12,694 nt of DNA from contig DJTQ01000372.1 of NCBI GenBank assembly GCA_002439285.1, forward strand, positions 1-12,694, given 5' to 3'. A program made the position numbers and the translations under genes. Origin of the DNA: Paenibacillaceae bacterium UBA6304 (lineage in GTDB: Bacteria > Bacillota > Bacilli > Paenibacillales > Paenibacillaceae). Numbering within the stretch: position 1 is the first letter of the stretch; every line of letters begins with the position of its first letter. Positions 5,850 through 12,694 of the stretch are shown here, one piece after another. Below the pieces are notes generated by a model. It was not told the origin of the DNA. It worked only from the letters and a program-made list of their open reading frames with translations, and did not search any database.

Positions 5850-7534
5850 GCCCCTTCCTCCCGTTCAAAGCTGACTGCATATTCATAGCCTTGCTCAATC
5901 AAGAACAGTTGTCGGCGCATGGCAAACTCCTGTTCACGCGTCTCTTCCGATACAAGCGTGTAAAAGAATGCGCCGCCTCCATCCTGTTTCGGCCGCAAAA
6001 TTCGCCCCAGCCGCTGGGCTTCTTCCTGGCGTGAACCGAAGCTCCCGGAAATCTGAATCGCCACCGATGCATCGGGTAAATCGACCGCGAAATTGGCCAC
6101 TTTGGACACGGTCAGCACAGGAATATCCCCTTTGCGGAATTGGGCAAACCATTTCCCCCGCTCTTCCTGCGGCATGCTCCCGGTAATTAACGGAACGTCC
6201 AATGATCGGGCGATCTCACGTAGCTGGTCCAAATACTGTCCGATAATCAAGATTTGACGCCCGGCATGCCTTTTCAAGAGCCGCTTCACGATTTCGATTT
6301 TCCGGGGATTCTCCGCAGCGATCCGGTATTTGTCCCTGCCTTCGGCCCGAATATATCGCTCTTTCAAACCCGCAGGCATGCTCACCCTGACCTCCTCGCA
6401 CTCCACTTGGGCAATGAACCCCCGCTCCTCAAGCGCTTTCCAAGGCACCTCATAACGCTTCGGGCCGATCAGTGAGAACACATCCCGCTCACAGCCGTCT
6501 TCGCGCACTAACGTCGCGGTAAGCCCGAGCCGCCTTGTCGCCTGAATGTCCGCTGTAGCGCGAAACACCGGGGCGGGAAGCAGGTGAACCTCATCATAGA
6601 TAATGAGTCCCCAGTCCCGCTCGTTAAACAGGTTCATATGCTTGAAGCTGTCGTCTTTTCTCCCGCGATGAGTCAATATTTGATACGTCGACACCGTCAC
6701 CGGACGCACATGCTTTCTTTCTCCCGTATACTCTCCTACGGCATCCGAAGATAAGGTGGTTTTGTCGGCAATTTCTGAAATCCACTGGCGCACCGAGGTC
6801 ACGTTGGAAGTAAGAATCAAGGTTTCGCATTGAAAATGTGCCATCGCCGCGAGGCCGATGACCGTCTTCCCGGCTCCGCAGGGAAGAACAAGTACGCCGC
6901 TCCCCCCGCTATCCTGTTCTCCGGCGAAAGCTTCCACCCCGTCTGCTTGATAAGGACGCAATCCAAACTTCATGCCCTTAGAGGTTACCGGCTTTAGCTG
7001 AAAAGATAGCGATTGTCCCTGGTGATACCCTGCTTCATCCAATACCGGGTAACCGAGACGAGCCAGCTCCTGCTTTAACGCCCCTCGCCATAAAGACGGA
7101 ATCAATGCCCGAACAGGGTCGGCCAGCTTGATCTGGAATTCGGCCAGCCCTTTCTCTTGGGTCAACGACTTCAACAGTCCGGCCTCTTCCGTAACGCATT
7201 CCAAACATAAGAGGTCCGGTTCTTTATCGTAACTGTACAGAATTAAACTTCCGTATCTGGACATCCACTTGGCGACATCCTCCGTAACTCCGCCCGGGAT
7301 TTCAAAGCGGGACAACCGCCGCAATTCCTGGAGAATCTCTTCTGCGGATTTGCCGGCCGCGGCGGCGTTCCATAAGGATAAAGGAGTGATCTTGTATGTA
7401 TGGTAAAAAGCAGGGCTTTTTACCAGCTCGGCAAAAAGCGCCAACTGGGCTCGGGCGTCTTCAAACCCGGGGTGATTCTTCTCCAGCAATATTGTCAGAT
7501 CCCGCTGCACGATGCATGCTCCGTCCGTATTCAC
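5846..7534 (-). CDS. XPB-type superfamily 2 DNA helicase
   Basis: The 562-residue protein carries all expected motifs: LRPYQADGV (192-200), Walker A LPCGAGKT (217-224), Walker B DEVH (314-317), motif III GLTAT (337-341), the XPB hallmark RED triplet (344-346), and motif VI QEEAQRLGRILR (503-514). An N-terminal damage-recognition-like domain (about 1-185) precedes the first RecA-like domain. XPB proteins are 3'-5' DNA helicases or translocases of nucleotide excision repair and, in eukaryotes, of transcription factor TFIIH. Bacterial versions occur in scattered lineages, and their task is less clear. The start is a GTG at 7534, supported by GGAGGG 9 nt upstream. The gene is coupled by a 4-bp overlap to the helicase-associated gene downstream. 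An AT-rich stretch at 7560-7600 may hold its promoter, but no clean -35/-10 pair is visible. Confidence 0.93.
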   Translation of the reverse strand: MNTDGACIVQRDLTILLEKNHPGFEDARAQLALFAELVKSPAFYHTYKITPLSLWNAAAAGKSAEEILQELRRLSRFEIPGGVTEDVAKWMSRYGSLILYSYDKEPDLLCLECVTEEAGLLKSLTQEKGLAEFQIKLADPVRALIPSLWRGALKQELARLGYPVLDEAGYHQGQSLSFQLKPVTSKGMKFGLRPYQADGVEAFAGEQDSGGSGVLVLPCGAGKTVIGLAAMAHFQCETLILTSNVTSVRQWISEIADKTTLSSDAVGEYTGERKHVRPVTVSTYQILTHRGRKDDSFKHMNLFNERDWGLIIYDEVHLLPAPVFRATADIQATRRLGLTATLVREDGCERDVFSLIGPKRYEVPWKALEERGFIAQVECEEVRVSMPAGLKERYIRAEGRDKYRIAAENPRKIEIVKRLLKRHAGRQILIIGQYLDQLREIARSLDVPLITGSMPQEERGKWFAQFRKGDIPVLTVSKVANFAVDLPDASVAIQISGSFGSRQEEAQRLGRILRPKQDGGGAFFYTLVSEETREQEFAMRRQLFLIEQGYEYAVSFEREEGA

Positions 7535-7595
7535 CGTCTGTCGCCCTCCAAATCAATCATTTTCATCACAAATTTCTATAATATATATCAAAAGA

Positions 7596-7647
7596 AGCCC
7601 GCCAGCCATTGCCGCGAACTTCTTCTCCCGCGCCTTTCCATCGGGCT
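7596..7647 (-). terminator. Possible terminator after the CBS gene
   Basis: On the minus strand AGCCCG (7647-7642) can pair with CGGGCT (7601-7596), with an inner CGCG/CGCG pairing, and the structure is followed by TCTTTTGATATAT. It starts just after the CBS stop codon. The long irregular loop makes it a weak candidate. Confidence 0.3.
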
Positions 7648-7655
7648 AGACTATA

Positions 7656-8081
7656 TTAATGCACATGTTCCGATATTTCTGCCAGGGCCTCGCCCGCATT
7701 GTCGGCAAATATGTTCCGCACGGCCAGATCGCCGATCGAAACAATGCCAACCAGCCGGTCGCCTTCCGTCACAGGAAGGCGGCGGATTTGCTGACCAGCC
7801 ATCAGTTCGGCGGCCTCATCCACCGTGGTCTCCGGTGATGCGGTTTGGATCCCCTTGGTCATGACGGTTTCAACCGCCGTGGAGCCCGGATGCTTCTCGG
7901 CAATCCCCCTGACGACCAAATCGCGGTCGGTGATTACGCCGATCAGCTTGTTTCCGTCCTTTTCCACCACCGGAATAAATCCGGTACCATGCTGCTTCAT
8001 TTTAACGGCAACCTCGTAAACATTATCCTCGCGAGTCACCGTGACCACGTCCCGAGTCATAATTTCGCTTACTTTTCTCAT
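7656..8081 (-). CDS. Two-CBS-domain protein
   Basis: The 141-residue protein is almost entirely a tandem pair of CBS domains: the first at about 5-60 ending in LIGVITDRDLVVRGI, the second at about 72-126 ending in VGIVSIGDLAVRN. Such pairs (Bateman modules) bind adenine nucleotides or similar ligands and act as energy or redox sensors. Stand-alone versions in Bacillales (YhcV- and YkuL-like) have no settled function. The second in-frame ATG at 8081 is chosen because AAGGAGG (8089-8095) lies 7 nt upstream of it and only 1 nt from the earlier ATG at 8087. The gene follows the amidohydrolase by 58 bp on the same strand. That gap contains a hairpin that would cover its ribosome site. Confidence 0.9.
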   Translation of the reverse strand: MRKVSEIMTRDVVTVTREDNVYEVAVKMKQHGTGFIPVVEKDGNKLIGVITDRDLVVRGIAEKHPGSTAVETVMTKGIQTASPETTVDEAAELMAGQQIRRLPVTEGDRLVGIVSIGDLAVRNIFADNAGEALAEISEHVH

Positions 8082-8088
8082 TTCCATC

Positions 8089-8118
8089 CCTCCTTCGGAT
8101 ATAGAATTCCGTCGGAGG
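8089..8118 (-). promoter_or_regulatory. Hairpin covering the CBS gene ribosome-binding site
   Basis: In minus-strand RNA CCTCCGACGGA (8118-8108) faces TCCGAAGGAGG (8099-8089) across an 8-nt loop, giving 5 + 4 base pairs around a 2-nt internal mismatch. The 3' arm contains the AAGGAGG ribosome site of the CBS gene, so folding would hide it. This may be a simple translational control element or a chance complement of a purine-rich site. Confidence 0.4.
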
Positions 8119-8139
8119 AACGTTTATATACATCGAATG

Positions 8140-9309
8140 CTAGCTATGTTCCGAGCAGTAAGCATCCCGCATCGCGATCAATAGTCCGGTCGCATGCAAC
8201 ATTGCTTCTTCGTCGATATCAAATTTGGGATGATGATGCGGATGAATGATGCCTTTCTCCGGGTTTCCAGCCCCGACGAGCACAAAACAGCCCGGCACCT
8301 TCTGCAGATAATAAGCAAAATCCTCGGCGGGCATAATTTTCGGCGACAGCTCCGGCTGGAGTCCTGCATTGGCTGCTGCCGTACCGTAAAATCGCTCGAA
8401 CTCCTCCGGTTCATTTACCAGGCTCGGATAGCCAAGCATATAATCCACTACTGCAGTCGCCCCGTATGCCGCTGCCGTGCCCTCAGCCATTTCATGGATC
8501 CGGGTCCGAATCAACGCCCTTGTCTCTTCGTCAAAACAGCGGACCGTTCCCGATAGACGGCAGCGGTCGGCGATAATATTCTGGGCGGTTCCCCCCTGAA
8601 TGGAGCCGATGGTAACCACAGCCGGGTTCAGAGGATCGACAGACCGGCTGACGACGCTTTGCAACTGTAGCACAAGCGCAGAGCCGGCCACCACGCTGTC
8701 GATCGTTTTGTGCGGCATGCCTCCATGGCCGCCCCGCCCCTGAATATCGATGAAAAATTCATCGGTCGAGGCCATCAGCGGACCTGGTGCACTACCTGCA
8801 ACACCTACAGGAATCGGTGTCCATAAATGGACACCATAGATAACATCCGCTCCTTCTATCGCGCCCGCTTCGATCATCGACACCGCCCCTCCGGGGCAAA
8901 CCTCTTCCGCGGGTTGAAAGATCAGCCGAATCTCCCCATGCAGTTCTTCCCTTTGCCTGCTGTAATATTCCGCCACTGCGAGCAATACCGCCGTGTGCCC
9001 GTCATGTCCGCAGGCGTGCATGATCCCGGGGGTTAACGAAGCATAATCACATCGCTTCTCATCCTGGATCGGCAAGGCATCCATATCTGCCCGCAAGGCC
9101 ACCGTTTTCCCCGGTTTTGCGCCACGTATCGTGCCGATCAGACCGAATCCCCCGATCCCGGCCGTAACTTCTATTCCAAGCCCCCGCAGCCGGTCCGCAA
9201 CAAAGGCGGAGGTGTTCTTCTCCATAAAAGACAGTTCCGGATGACGGTGCAAATAACGCCTGTTCTCCACCATCGCCGGATATAAAGCTTGAAGCGCTTC
9301 CTTTTGCAT
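8140..9309 (-). CDS. M20-family metal-dependent amidohydrolase
   Basis: The 389-residue product has the length and motif order of bacterial N-acyl-amino-acid amidohydrolases and hippurate hydrolases (YxeP, YhaA and AmhX type). Seen motifs are RADMDALPI (73-81), HACGHDGH (98-105) with C100 and H102 as metal ligands, QPAEE (132-136) with the catalytic and metal-binding glutamates, H161 in GVHLWTP, the dimerisation-domain segment GRGGHGGMPH (191-200), AEDFAYY (328-334) and the C-terminal HHHPKFDID (358-366). It probably removes acyl groups from amino acids or small peptides in the cytoplasm; no signal peptide is seen. The exact substrate cannot be read from sequence. The ATG at 9309 follows a GGAAGTGAGG tract. 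It diverges from the yugN-like gene and may be cotranscribed with the CBS gene. Confidence 0.9.
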   Translation of the reverse strand: MQKEALQALYPAMVENRRYLHRHPELSFMEKNTSAFVADRLRGLGIEVTAGIGGFGLIGTIRGAKPGKTVALRADMDALPIQDEKRCDYASLTPGIMHACGHDGHTAVLLAVAEYYSRQREELHGEIRLIFQPAEEVCPGGAVSMIEAGAIEGADVIYGVHLWTPIPVGVAGSAPGPLMASTDEFFIDIQGRGGHGGMPHKTIDSVVAGSALVLQLQSVVSRSVDPLNPAVVTIGSIQGGTAQNIIADRCRLSGTVRCFDEETRALIRTRIHEMAEGTAAAYGATAVVDYMLGYPSLVNEPEEFERFYGTAAANAGLQPELSPKIMPAEDFAYYLQKVPGCFVLVGAGNPEKGIIHPHHHPKFDIDEEAMLHATGLLIAMRDAYCSEHS

Positions 9310-9345
9310 TTTGCCTCACTTCCTTTTCAGCAAATCCCTTCCTCT

Positions 9346-9354
9346 ATTGTAGCA
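9346..9354 (-). promoter_or_regulatory. Candidate extended -10 promoter of the amidohydrolase
   Basis: The minus strand reads TGC-TACAAT, an extended -10 with five of six consensus bases, placing a start near 9339 and a leader of about 30 nt. No good -35 box is seen at the usual distance. Confidence 0.45.
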
Positions 9355-9434
9355 GAAAACAAACGGCCTTAGTTATGAAGCATTTAATCGGCAGACTGGC
9401 GAAAAACGTCACTTTCTTCAAGGCTTTCCCAAGC

Positions 9435-9463
9435 TTGCACAAGTGATGGAAACATAATATCAT
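9435..9463 (+). promoter_or_regulatory. Candidate promoter of the yugN-ftsW pair
   Basis: TTGCAC (9435-9440) and TATCAT (9458-9463) are separated by 17 bp, as for a housekeeping sigma-A promoter. The predicted start near 9470 leaves about 50 nt of leader before the ATG. The -35 matches consensus at only three positions, so support is moderate. Confidence 0.4.
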
Positions 9464-9518
9464 GGGAAGAGAACTTTCTTGACTTTTTTACGAACTTTTG
9501 AAGGAGGCCTTCGGAAAG

Positions 9519-9860
9519 ATGATTGTTGAAAATACTGGTTTGGACGGACTTAAGAGCGATTTGGCCTATTTGGATGAATCCGCCGAAAAAGTAGGCTTCG
9601 TTCGTTGGCAATGGGAATATTATCGAGCTACATACGACTATAAAATCGAATTTAACAATGACGAATACTTCCTTCGTATTAATACGCGCGCCGTTGAAGG
9701 CAAGTTGGAGCGTCCGGATACGGTACTGGCCATTGAAGCGGTCTACATGGGGCGGGCCACTTTCCCACACGGTCTGGAATACGAATCCGAAATCCCGGCA
9801 CTCGTTATGAAGACCGCCAGCCATAAACTGGCCGAGTTAAGACAGCTTTTGGAGGCCTAA
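9519..9860 (+). CDS. YugN-like family protein
   Basis: The 113-residue soluble protein matches the YugN-like family: start MIVENTGLDGLKSDL, the central WEYYRATYDYKIEF (32-45), YFLRINTRAVEGKLE (50-64), and a C-terminal FPHGLEYESEIP segment (82-93). No biochemical role is known for the family. The ATG at 9519 is preferred over the in-frame TTG at 9498 because AAGGAGG (9501-9507) lies between them, 11 nt before the ATG. The gene is followed after 12 bp by the SEDS gene. The pair is likely one transcript, and the end of this gene (TTG GAG GCC TAA) supplies the only GGAGG near the next start. Confidence 0.85.
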   Translation: MIVENTGLDGLKSDLAYLDESAEKVGFVRWQWEYYRATYDYKIEFNNDEYFLRINTRAVEGKLERPDTVLAIEAVYMGRATFPHGLEYESEIPALVMKTASHKLAELRQLLEA

Positions 9861-9872
9861 GTCATTACATCC

Positions 9873-11120
9873 ATGAGAGACAACAAAGAAGAGCCCCGAC
9901 GCGGAACTCCCGATTTCCAGCTTCTCATTCTCACCCTGTTGATGGTGGGCTTCGGGATCGTCATGGTGTTCAGTTCCAGCTCCAGCGTCGCTCAGGTCAG
10001 CGAAAAGTTCAATTACGACCCAATGTATTTCACCAAACGTCAGATCGCCTTCGGGGCGGTCGGACTCGTCGGCATGTTTATTTCGATGAACATTCCCTAT
10101 GAGAAATATAAGAAAATATTCATACCCGTATTTATTCTGGCGATCATCCTGCTGATGATCGTTCCTTTTTCCGGAAGCATCAATGGCGCCAGCAGCTGGT
10201 TTAAAATCGGGACGCTCGGCATTCAGCCGACGGAATTGGCCAAGATTACAACCATTATGTATCTATCGGCGCTTATTTCCAAAAAGGGCGAGCGCTTTCG
10301 CGATCTCCGGACCGGTTACATCCCGGTCATGGTCATCGTCGGATTTGTCGCCGGATTGATCATGCTCCAGCCGGATCTTGGCTCCTGCCTCATTCTCGTC
10401 GCAACAGCGGGATTGATCATTTTTGCGGGCGGCGCCAACCTGAAGCATATTATGGGGTCCATTGCCCTACTGATCCTGGGTGCCAGTATCGTCATGGGGG
10501 TAGGAGCGCTTTGGGACAAAATCAACCCGAGCGAGTCGGCCGCCGCGGAGAACAACTACAAGATGGGGCGGATTCAGGCCTATATCGATCCTTGGGAAGA
10601 TCCCCAACACACAGGCTATAATTTGATTCAGTCCATGACCGCGATCGGTCACGGCGGATTCGCCGGTACCGGATTCGGACAAGGCATTCAGAAGTTGCAT
10701 TATTTGCCGAATGCGTATAATGACTTTATTTTCTCCGTAATCGGAGAGGAATTCGGATTTATCGGGACTATTATATTCCTGCTCTTTTACATTTACTTTA
10801 TCTGGCGAGGACTGCTTGTATCTCTTCGCTCCCACAGCACGTTCGGGACTTTGATGGGGGTTGGTATCATGGGTTTGATCGCCATCCAGGCATTCATTAA
10901 CATCGGCGGGGTCACGAGAACGATTCCCGTAACCGGGGTTACTCTTCCGTTTATTAGTTACGGCGGCTCCTCCTTGCTCGTGATGATGGTGGCGATGGGA
11001 ATTGTCCTCAGCATTTCCCGGGAATCTACCCTCCCCGCTAAACAAGAGAGAACGAAATCGGTCGTTATGAAGGAATCCGGTTCATATGACTGGAGCAATC
11101 GGAGACGTCATCAGAGCTAA
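9873..11120 (+). CDS. ftsW: SEDS-family peptidoglycan polymerase, FtsW/SpoVE type
   Basis: The 415-residue integral membrane protein has the SEDS pattern of about ten membrane segments, with a large outer loop at about 213-285. Landmarks are the N-terminal FGIVMVFSSSS (27-37), GIQPTELAKI (116-125), LQPDLGS (165-171), MGRIQAYIDPWEDP (231-244), NAYNDFIFSVIGEEFG (280-295) with D284 as the likely catalytic aspartate, and IPVTGVTLPFISYGGSS (351-367). SEDS proteins polymerise lipid II glycan chains with a class B penicillin-binding protein. The TLPFISYGGSS region favours a division (FtsW) or sporulation (SpoVE) role over RodA, but a precise assignment needs a tree. A basic tail follows the last helix. 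The nearest GGAGG (9851-9855) is 17 nt before the ATG, an unusually long spacing. A strong terminator follows the gene. Confidence 0.88.
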   Translation: MRDNKEEPRRGTPDFQLLILTLLMVGFGIVMVFSSSSSVAQVSEKFNYDPMYFTKRQIAFGAVGLVGMFISMNIPYEKYKKIFIPVFILAIILLMIVPFSGSINGASSWFKIGTLGIQPTELAKITTIMYLSALISKKGERFRDLRTGYIPVMVIVGFVAGLIMLQPDLGSCLILVATAGLIIFAGGANLKHIMGSIALLILGASIVMGVGALWDKINPSESAAAENNYKMGRIQAYIDPWEDPQHTGYNLIQSMTAIGHGGFAGTGFGQGIQKLHYLPNAYNDFIFSVIGEEFGFIGTIIFLLFYIYFIWRGLLVSLRSHSTFGTLMGVGIMGLIAIQAFINIGGVTRTIPVTGVTLPFISYGGSSLLVMMVAMGIVLSISRESTLPAKQERTKSVVMKESGSYDWSNRRRHQS

Positions 11121-11161
11121 GCCGATGAAGTTAGCACACTTCGACAATTCCGTTCTAGTTA

Positions 11162-11205
11162 AAAAGCGCGAGTATCGCGGGGCACCCCCCGTTACTCGCG
11201 CTTTT
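11162..11205. terminator. Strong bidirectional terminator
   Basis: AAAAGCGCGAGTA (11162-11174) pairs perfectly with TACTCGCGCTTTT (11193-11205), and an inner GC-rich stretch (CGGGG against CCCCG) extends the stem. T-runs occur on both strands, so it can stop ftsW transcription on the plus strand and read-through on the minus strand. Confidence 0.92.
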
Positions 11206-11221
11206 GACTTTTCCACAAATC

Positions 11222-11248
11222 AAAAAGTTGCCCCATGAATGAGGCAAC
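11222..11248 (-). terminator. Rho-independent terminator of the Asp23 gene
   Basis: On the minus strand GTTGCCTCAT (11248-11239) pairs with ATGGGGCAAC (11236-11227), ten positions with one mismatch and a 2-nt centre, followed by TTTTTGATTT. It lies 93 bp past the Asp23-family stop codon. The gap between them (11249-11340) holds nothing else that I can recognise. Confidence 0.8.
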
Positions 11249-11340
11249 CTTAGGTTCCGCTTCCCTGAAGCATACTCATAGACTCCAGGGTCAGGGACAC
11301 AGCCGTATGCCGTATCCCAAACGATGTCATACCCGATCGA

Positions 11341-11703
11341 TCAAAGCTCGTCGTCCTTAAAAGCGACGCCTTCTACTTTGACGTTCACTTCAACGACTTT
11401 CAGTCCGGACATATTCTCCACAGCTTCACGTACATTTTGCTGCAGCATCCGACATACTTCGTGAATTGGAGTCTCGTACAGCACAATGATCCGCAGATCA
11501 ATCGCCGCCTCCAATTGACCGACTTCCACGGTGACGCCCTTTTGCACATTCTTGCCGCTTAACCGTTTGGCCCATCCTTCGGACAGCCCCCCGGACATTG
11601 CAGCTATACCAGGAGTTTCCAAGGCAGCCATTCCGGCGATTTTGGAAACCACGTCATCCGAAATCCGAATAAGTCCCATATCGAGTTGCAACTGCTCGGT
11701 CAT
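11341..11703 (-). CDS. Asp23/Gls24 family envelope stress protein
   Basis: The 120-residue protein shows the Asp23/Gls24 pattern: GLIRISDDVVSKIAGMAALE near the N-terminus, PGIAAM, the KGVTVEVGQLEAAIDLRIIV strand region, IHEVCRMLQQNVREAVENMSG, and the closing VEVNVKVEGVAF. Family members (Asp23, YloU, YqhY) are small proteins linked to the cell envelope, alkaline or envelope stress, and in some cases lipid metabolism. It resembles YqhY and YloU, but its stand-alone position differs from the yloU-fakA arrangement, so I assign no symbol. The start at 11703 is chosen because AAGGAGG lies 7 nt upstream; an ATG two codons earlier sits directly on that site, and the long extension to 11763 has no ribosome site. 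Transcription diverges from the Cax antiporter gene. Confidence 0.88.
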   Translation of the reverse strand: MTEQLQLDMGLIRISDDVVSKIAGMAALETPGIAAMSGGLSEGWAKRLSGKNVQKGVTVEVGQLEAAIDLRIIVLYETPIHEVCRMLQQNVREAVENMSGLKVVEVNVKVEGVAFKDDEL

Positions 11704-11734
11704 GGTCATTCCTCCTTCAACCTCATTATTCTTC

Positions 11735-11763
11735 ATTGTAAATGCTAATTTCCTTTTAAGCAA
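11735..11763 (-). promoter_or_regulatory. Candidate promoter of the Asp23-family gene
   Basis: On the minus strand TTGCTT (11763-11758) and TACAAT (11740-11735) are 17 bp apart, with a predicted start about 25 nt before the ATG. The -10 matches five of six consensus bases. The -35 is only 3 bp from the -35 of the opposing promoter. Confidence 0.5.
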
Positions 11764-11766
11764 ATA

Positions 11767-11795
11767 TAGACCATTTTCTAAGTTTCGTTTATAAT
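11767..11795 (+). promoter_or_regulatory. Candidate promoter of the Cax antiporter gene
   Basis: TAGACC (11767-11772) and a perfect TATAAT (11790-11795) are separated by 17 bp, a good sigma-A match. The predicted start near 11802 gives a leader of about 35 nt. A GGGGGTG ribosome site lies 7 nt before the ATG at 11837. Confidence 0.6.
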
Positions 11796-11836
11796 CACTA
11801 CGTTATTGGTTATATTGAATTTGGGGGTGTTTATTA

Positions 11837-12694
11837 ATGAAAAAATTTATCTCTCCGGGACTGCTCGTCCTCTTTTTCGTACTAAGTGCCATCGGACATT
11901 ACGCCCATTGGTCGCCAACTTTAGAATTCATCATCTCCGCGGCTGCAGTCATCCTTGTCGCCGGTTTCCTGGGCAAGGCTACCGAAAGTGTAGCTCATTA
12001 CGCGGGACAGCGTCTTGGCGGCTTTTTGAACGCGACCTTCGGGAACGCAGCCGAGCTGATCATCGCCATCATGCTGATTAGGGAAGCCAAATTCGATATG
12101 GTCAAAGCAAGCATCACCGGCTCCATCATCGGCAACCTTCTCCTCGTGCTTGGTCTCAGCCTGTTCGCAGGAGGACTGAAGTTCAAAGTTCAGAAGTATA
12201 ATGTTTCCCTTGCCGGAATGAACGGTTCCCTGATGATCGTGGCCATTATCGCCCTGTTCGTTCCCGCTATATTCCTGAATACACATGTCCTGCATGAAGA
12301 GGATCGGAATGTACTCAGTCTCGTCGTCGCGGGTGTATTGATCGTGGCCTATATCCTCTGGCTGGTTTTCTCTATGATAACCCATAAGAACTATTTAGCC
12401 GATGTTACCGAAAGCGAAGATCAGGAACTTCCGCATGAGCACGAACCAGTGTGGTCCAAGAAACGTTCCATTTTGTATCTGGTTCTCGCTACGGTTATGG
12501 TGGCGTTTGTCAGTGAATGGCTCGTACATAGTCTCGATACCTTTTCAACCAAGTTCGGCCTGAGCGAAATATTCGTCGGCGCCTTCGTCGTTGCGATCGT
12601 CGGGAATGCCGCCGAACACAGCGCAGCCATCATGCTTGCCATGAAGAACAAAATTGGAGCCGCGGTCGAAATTGCAGTGGGAAGCAGCTTGCAA
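11837..12694 (+). CDS. Ca2+/H+ antiporter of the CaCA/Cax family (3' end cut by window)
   Basis: The frame is open from the ATG at 11837 to the window edge, 286 codons. Bacillus YfkE/ChaA-type proteins have about 350 residues, so the last helices are missing only because the window ends. Two copies of the CaCA signature are seen: GNAAELI (69-75) and GNAAEHSAAI (256-265), with E73 and E260 as the expected ion-binding acidic residues. Several hydrophobic segments surround them, and an acidic, histidine-containing loop (TESEDQELPHEHEP, 191-204) separates the two halves, as in Cax exchangers. The protein should export Ca2+ from the cytoplasm in exchange for protons, possibly helping alkali or cation tolerance. 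It shares a divergent promoter region with the Asp23-family gene. Confidence 0.92.
   Translation, partial: MKKFISPGLLVLFFVLSAIGHYAHWSPTLEFIISAAAVILVAGFLGKATESVAHYAGQRLGGFLNATFGNAAELIIAIMLIREAKFDMVKASITGSIIGNLLLVLGLSLFAGGLKFKVQKYNVSLAGMNGSLMIVAIIALFVPAIFLNTHVLHEEDRNVLSLVVAGVLIVAYILWLVFSMITHKNYLADVTESEDQELPHEHEPVWSKKRSILYLVLATVMVAFVSEWLVHSLDTFSTKFGLSEIFVGAFVVAIVGNAAEHSAAIMLAMKNKIGAAVEIAVGSSLQ

Noticed and set aside
7533..7560. Nine-codon leader frame (MIDLEGDRR) whose stop overlaps the GTG start of the XPB gene
   Set aside because: It has no ribosome site of its own, and most of it is simply the ribosome site of the helicase gene. It is probably chance unless conserved in relatives.
9384..9824. 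146-codon minus-strand frame
   Set aside because: It is antisense to the yugN-like gene and has no recognisable domain; the plus-strand gene has a proper ribosome site and family match.
10467..11045. 192-codon minus-strand frame
   Set aside because: It is antisense to the SEDS gene, hydrophilic with skewed composition, and best explained as a shadow of the membrane protein code.

Overview
This window looks like chromosome from a spore-forming Firmicute of the Paenibacillus type. The basis is inference: moderate GC content, consensus AAGGAGG ribosome-binding sites, and protein families typical of that group (YlbF/YlbG, YugN-like, Asp23/Gls24, a SEDS protein, an XPB-type helicase with its partner protein). 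Genus-level assignment is not proven. I see no phage genes, transposases, CRISPR array, tRNA or rRNA. It reads as core chromosome with one repeat-rich intergenic stretch.

Layout. Positions 1-498 hold no convincing gene. They carry four copies of a 23-bp hyphenated dyad (208-394) and a fourfold 12-bp tandem repeat (407-454). A long hairpin (499-542) then closes a minus-strand unit made of a LysR regulator (1500-2402) and a PHP-domain phosphoesterase (567-1442). A small unknown protein (2494-2931) follows as a separate minus-strand gene with its own terminator. Next come ylbF and ylbG (3898 down to 3152), with a terminator at 3090-3114.

The largest block is a translationally coupled pair on the minus strand. 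It consists of an XPB-type superfamily 2 DNA helicase (5846-7534) and a 615-residue helicase-associated protein (4002-5849), overlapping by 4 bp. Further upstream on the same strand lie a two-CBS-domain protein (7656-8081) and an M20 amidohydrolase (8140-9309).

The direction changes at about 9310-9518, where the amidohydrolase diverges from a plus-strand pair, yugN-like then ftsW-like (9519-11120). This pair ends at a strong two-way terminator and meets a minus-strand Asp23/Gls24 gene (11341-11703) with its own terminator. The Asp23 gene and a Ca2+/H+ antiporter gene, cut by the right edge (11837-12694), are transcribed apart from back-to-back promoters whose -35 boxes are 3 bp apart.

Functional themes are DNA repair or transcription (XPB pair), control of competence, biofilm formation and RNA processing (YlbF), cell wall synthesis (SEDS) and envelope or ion stress (Asp23, Cax). 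The most notable items are the bacterial XPB two-gene module, the phased dyad cluster, the shared divergent promoter region, and a possible ribosome-site-masking hairpin ahead of the CBS gene. I did not find a clearly new multi-gene system.
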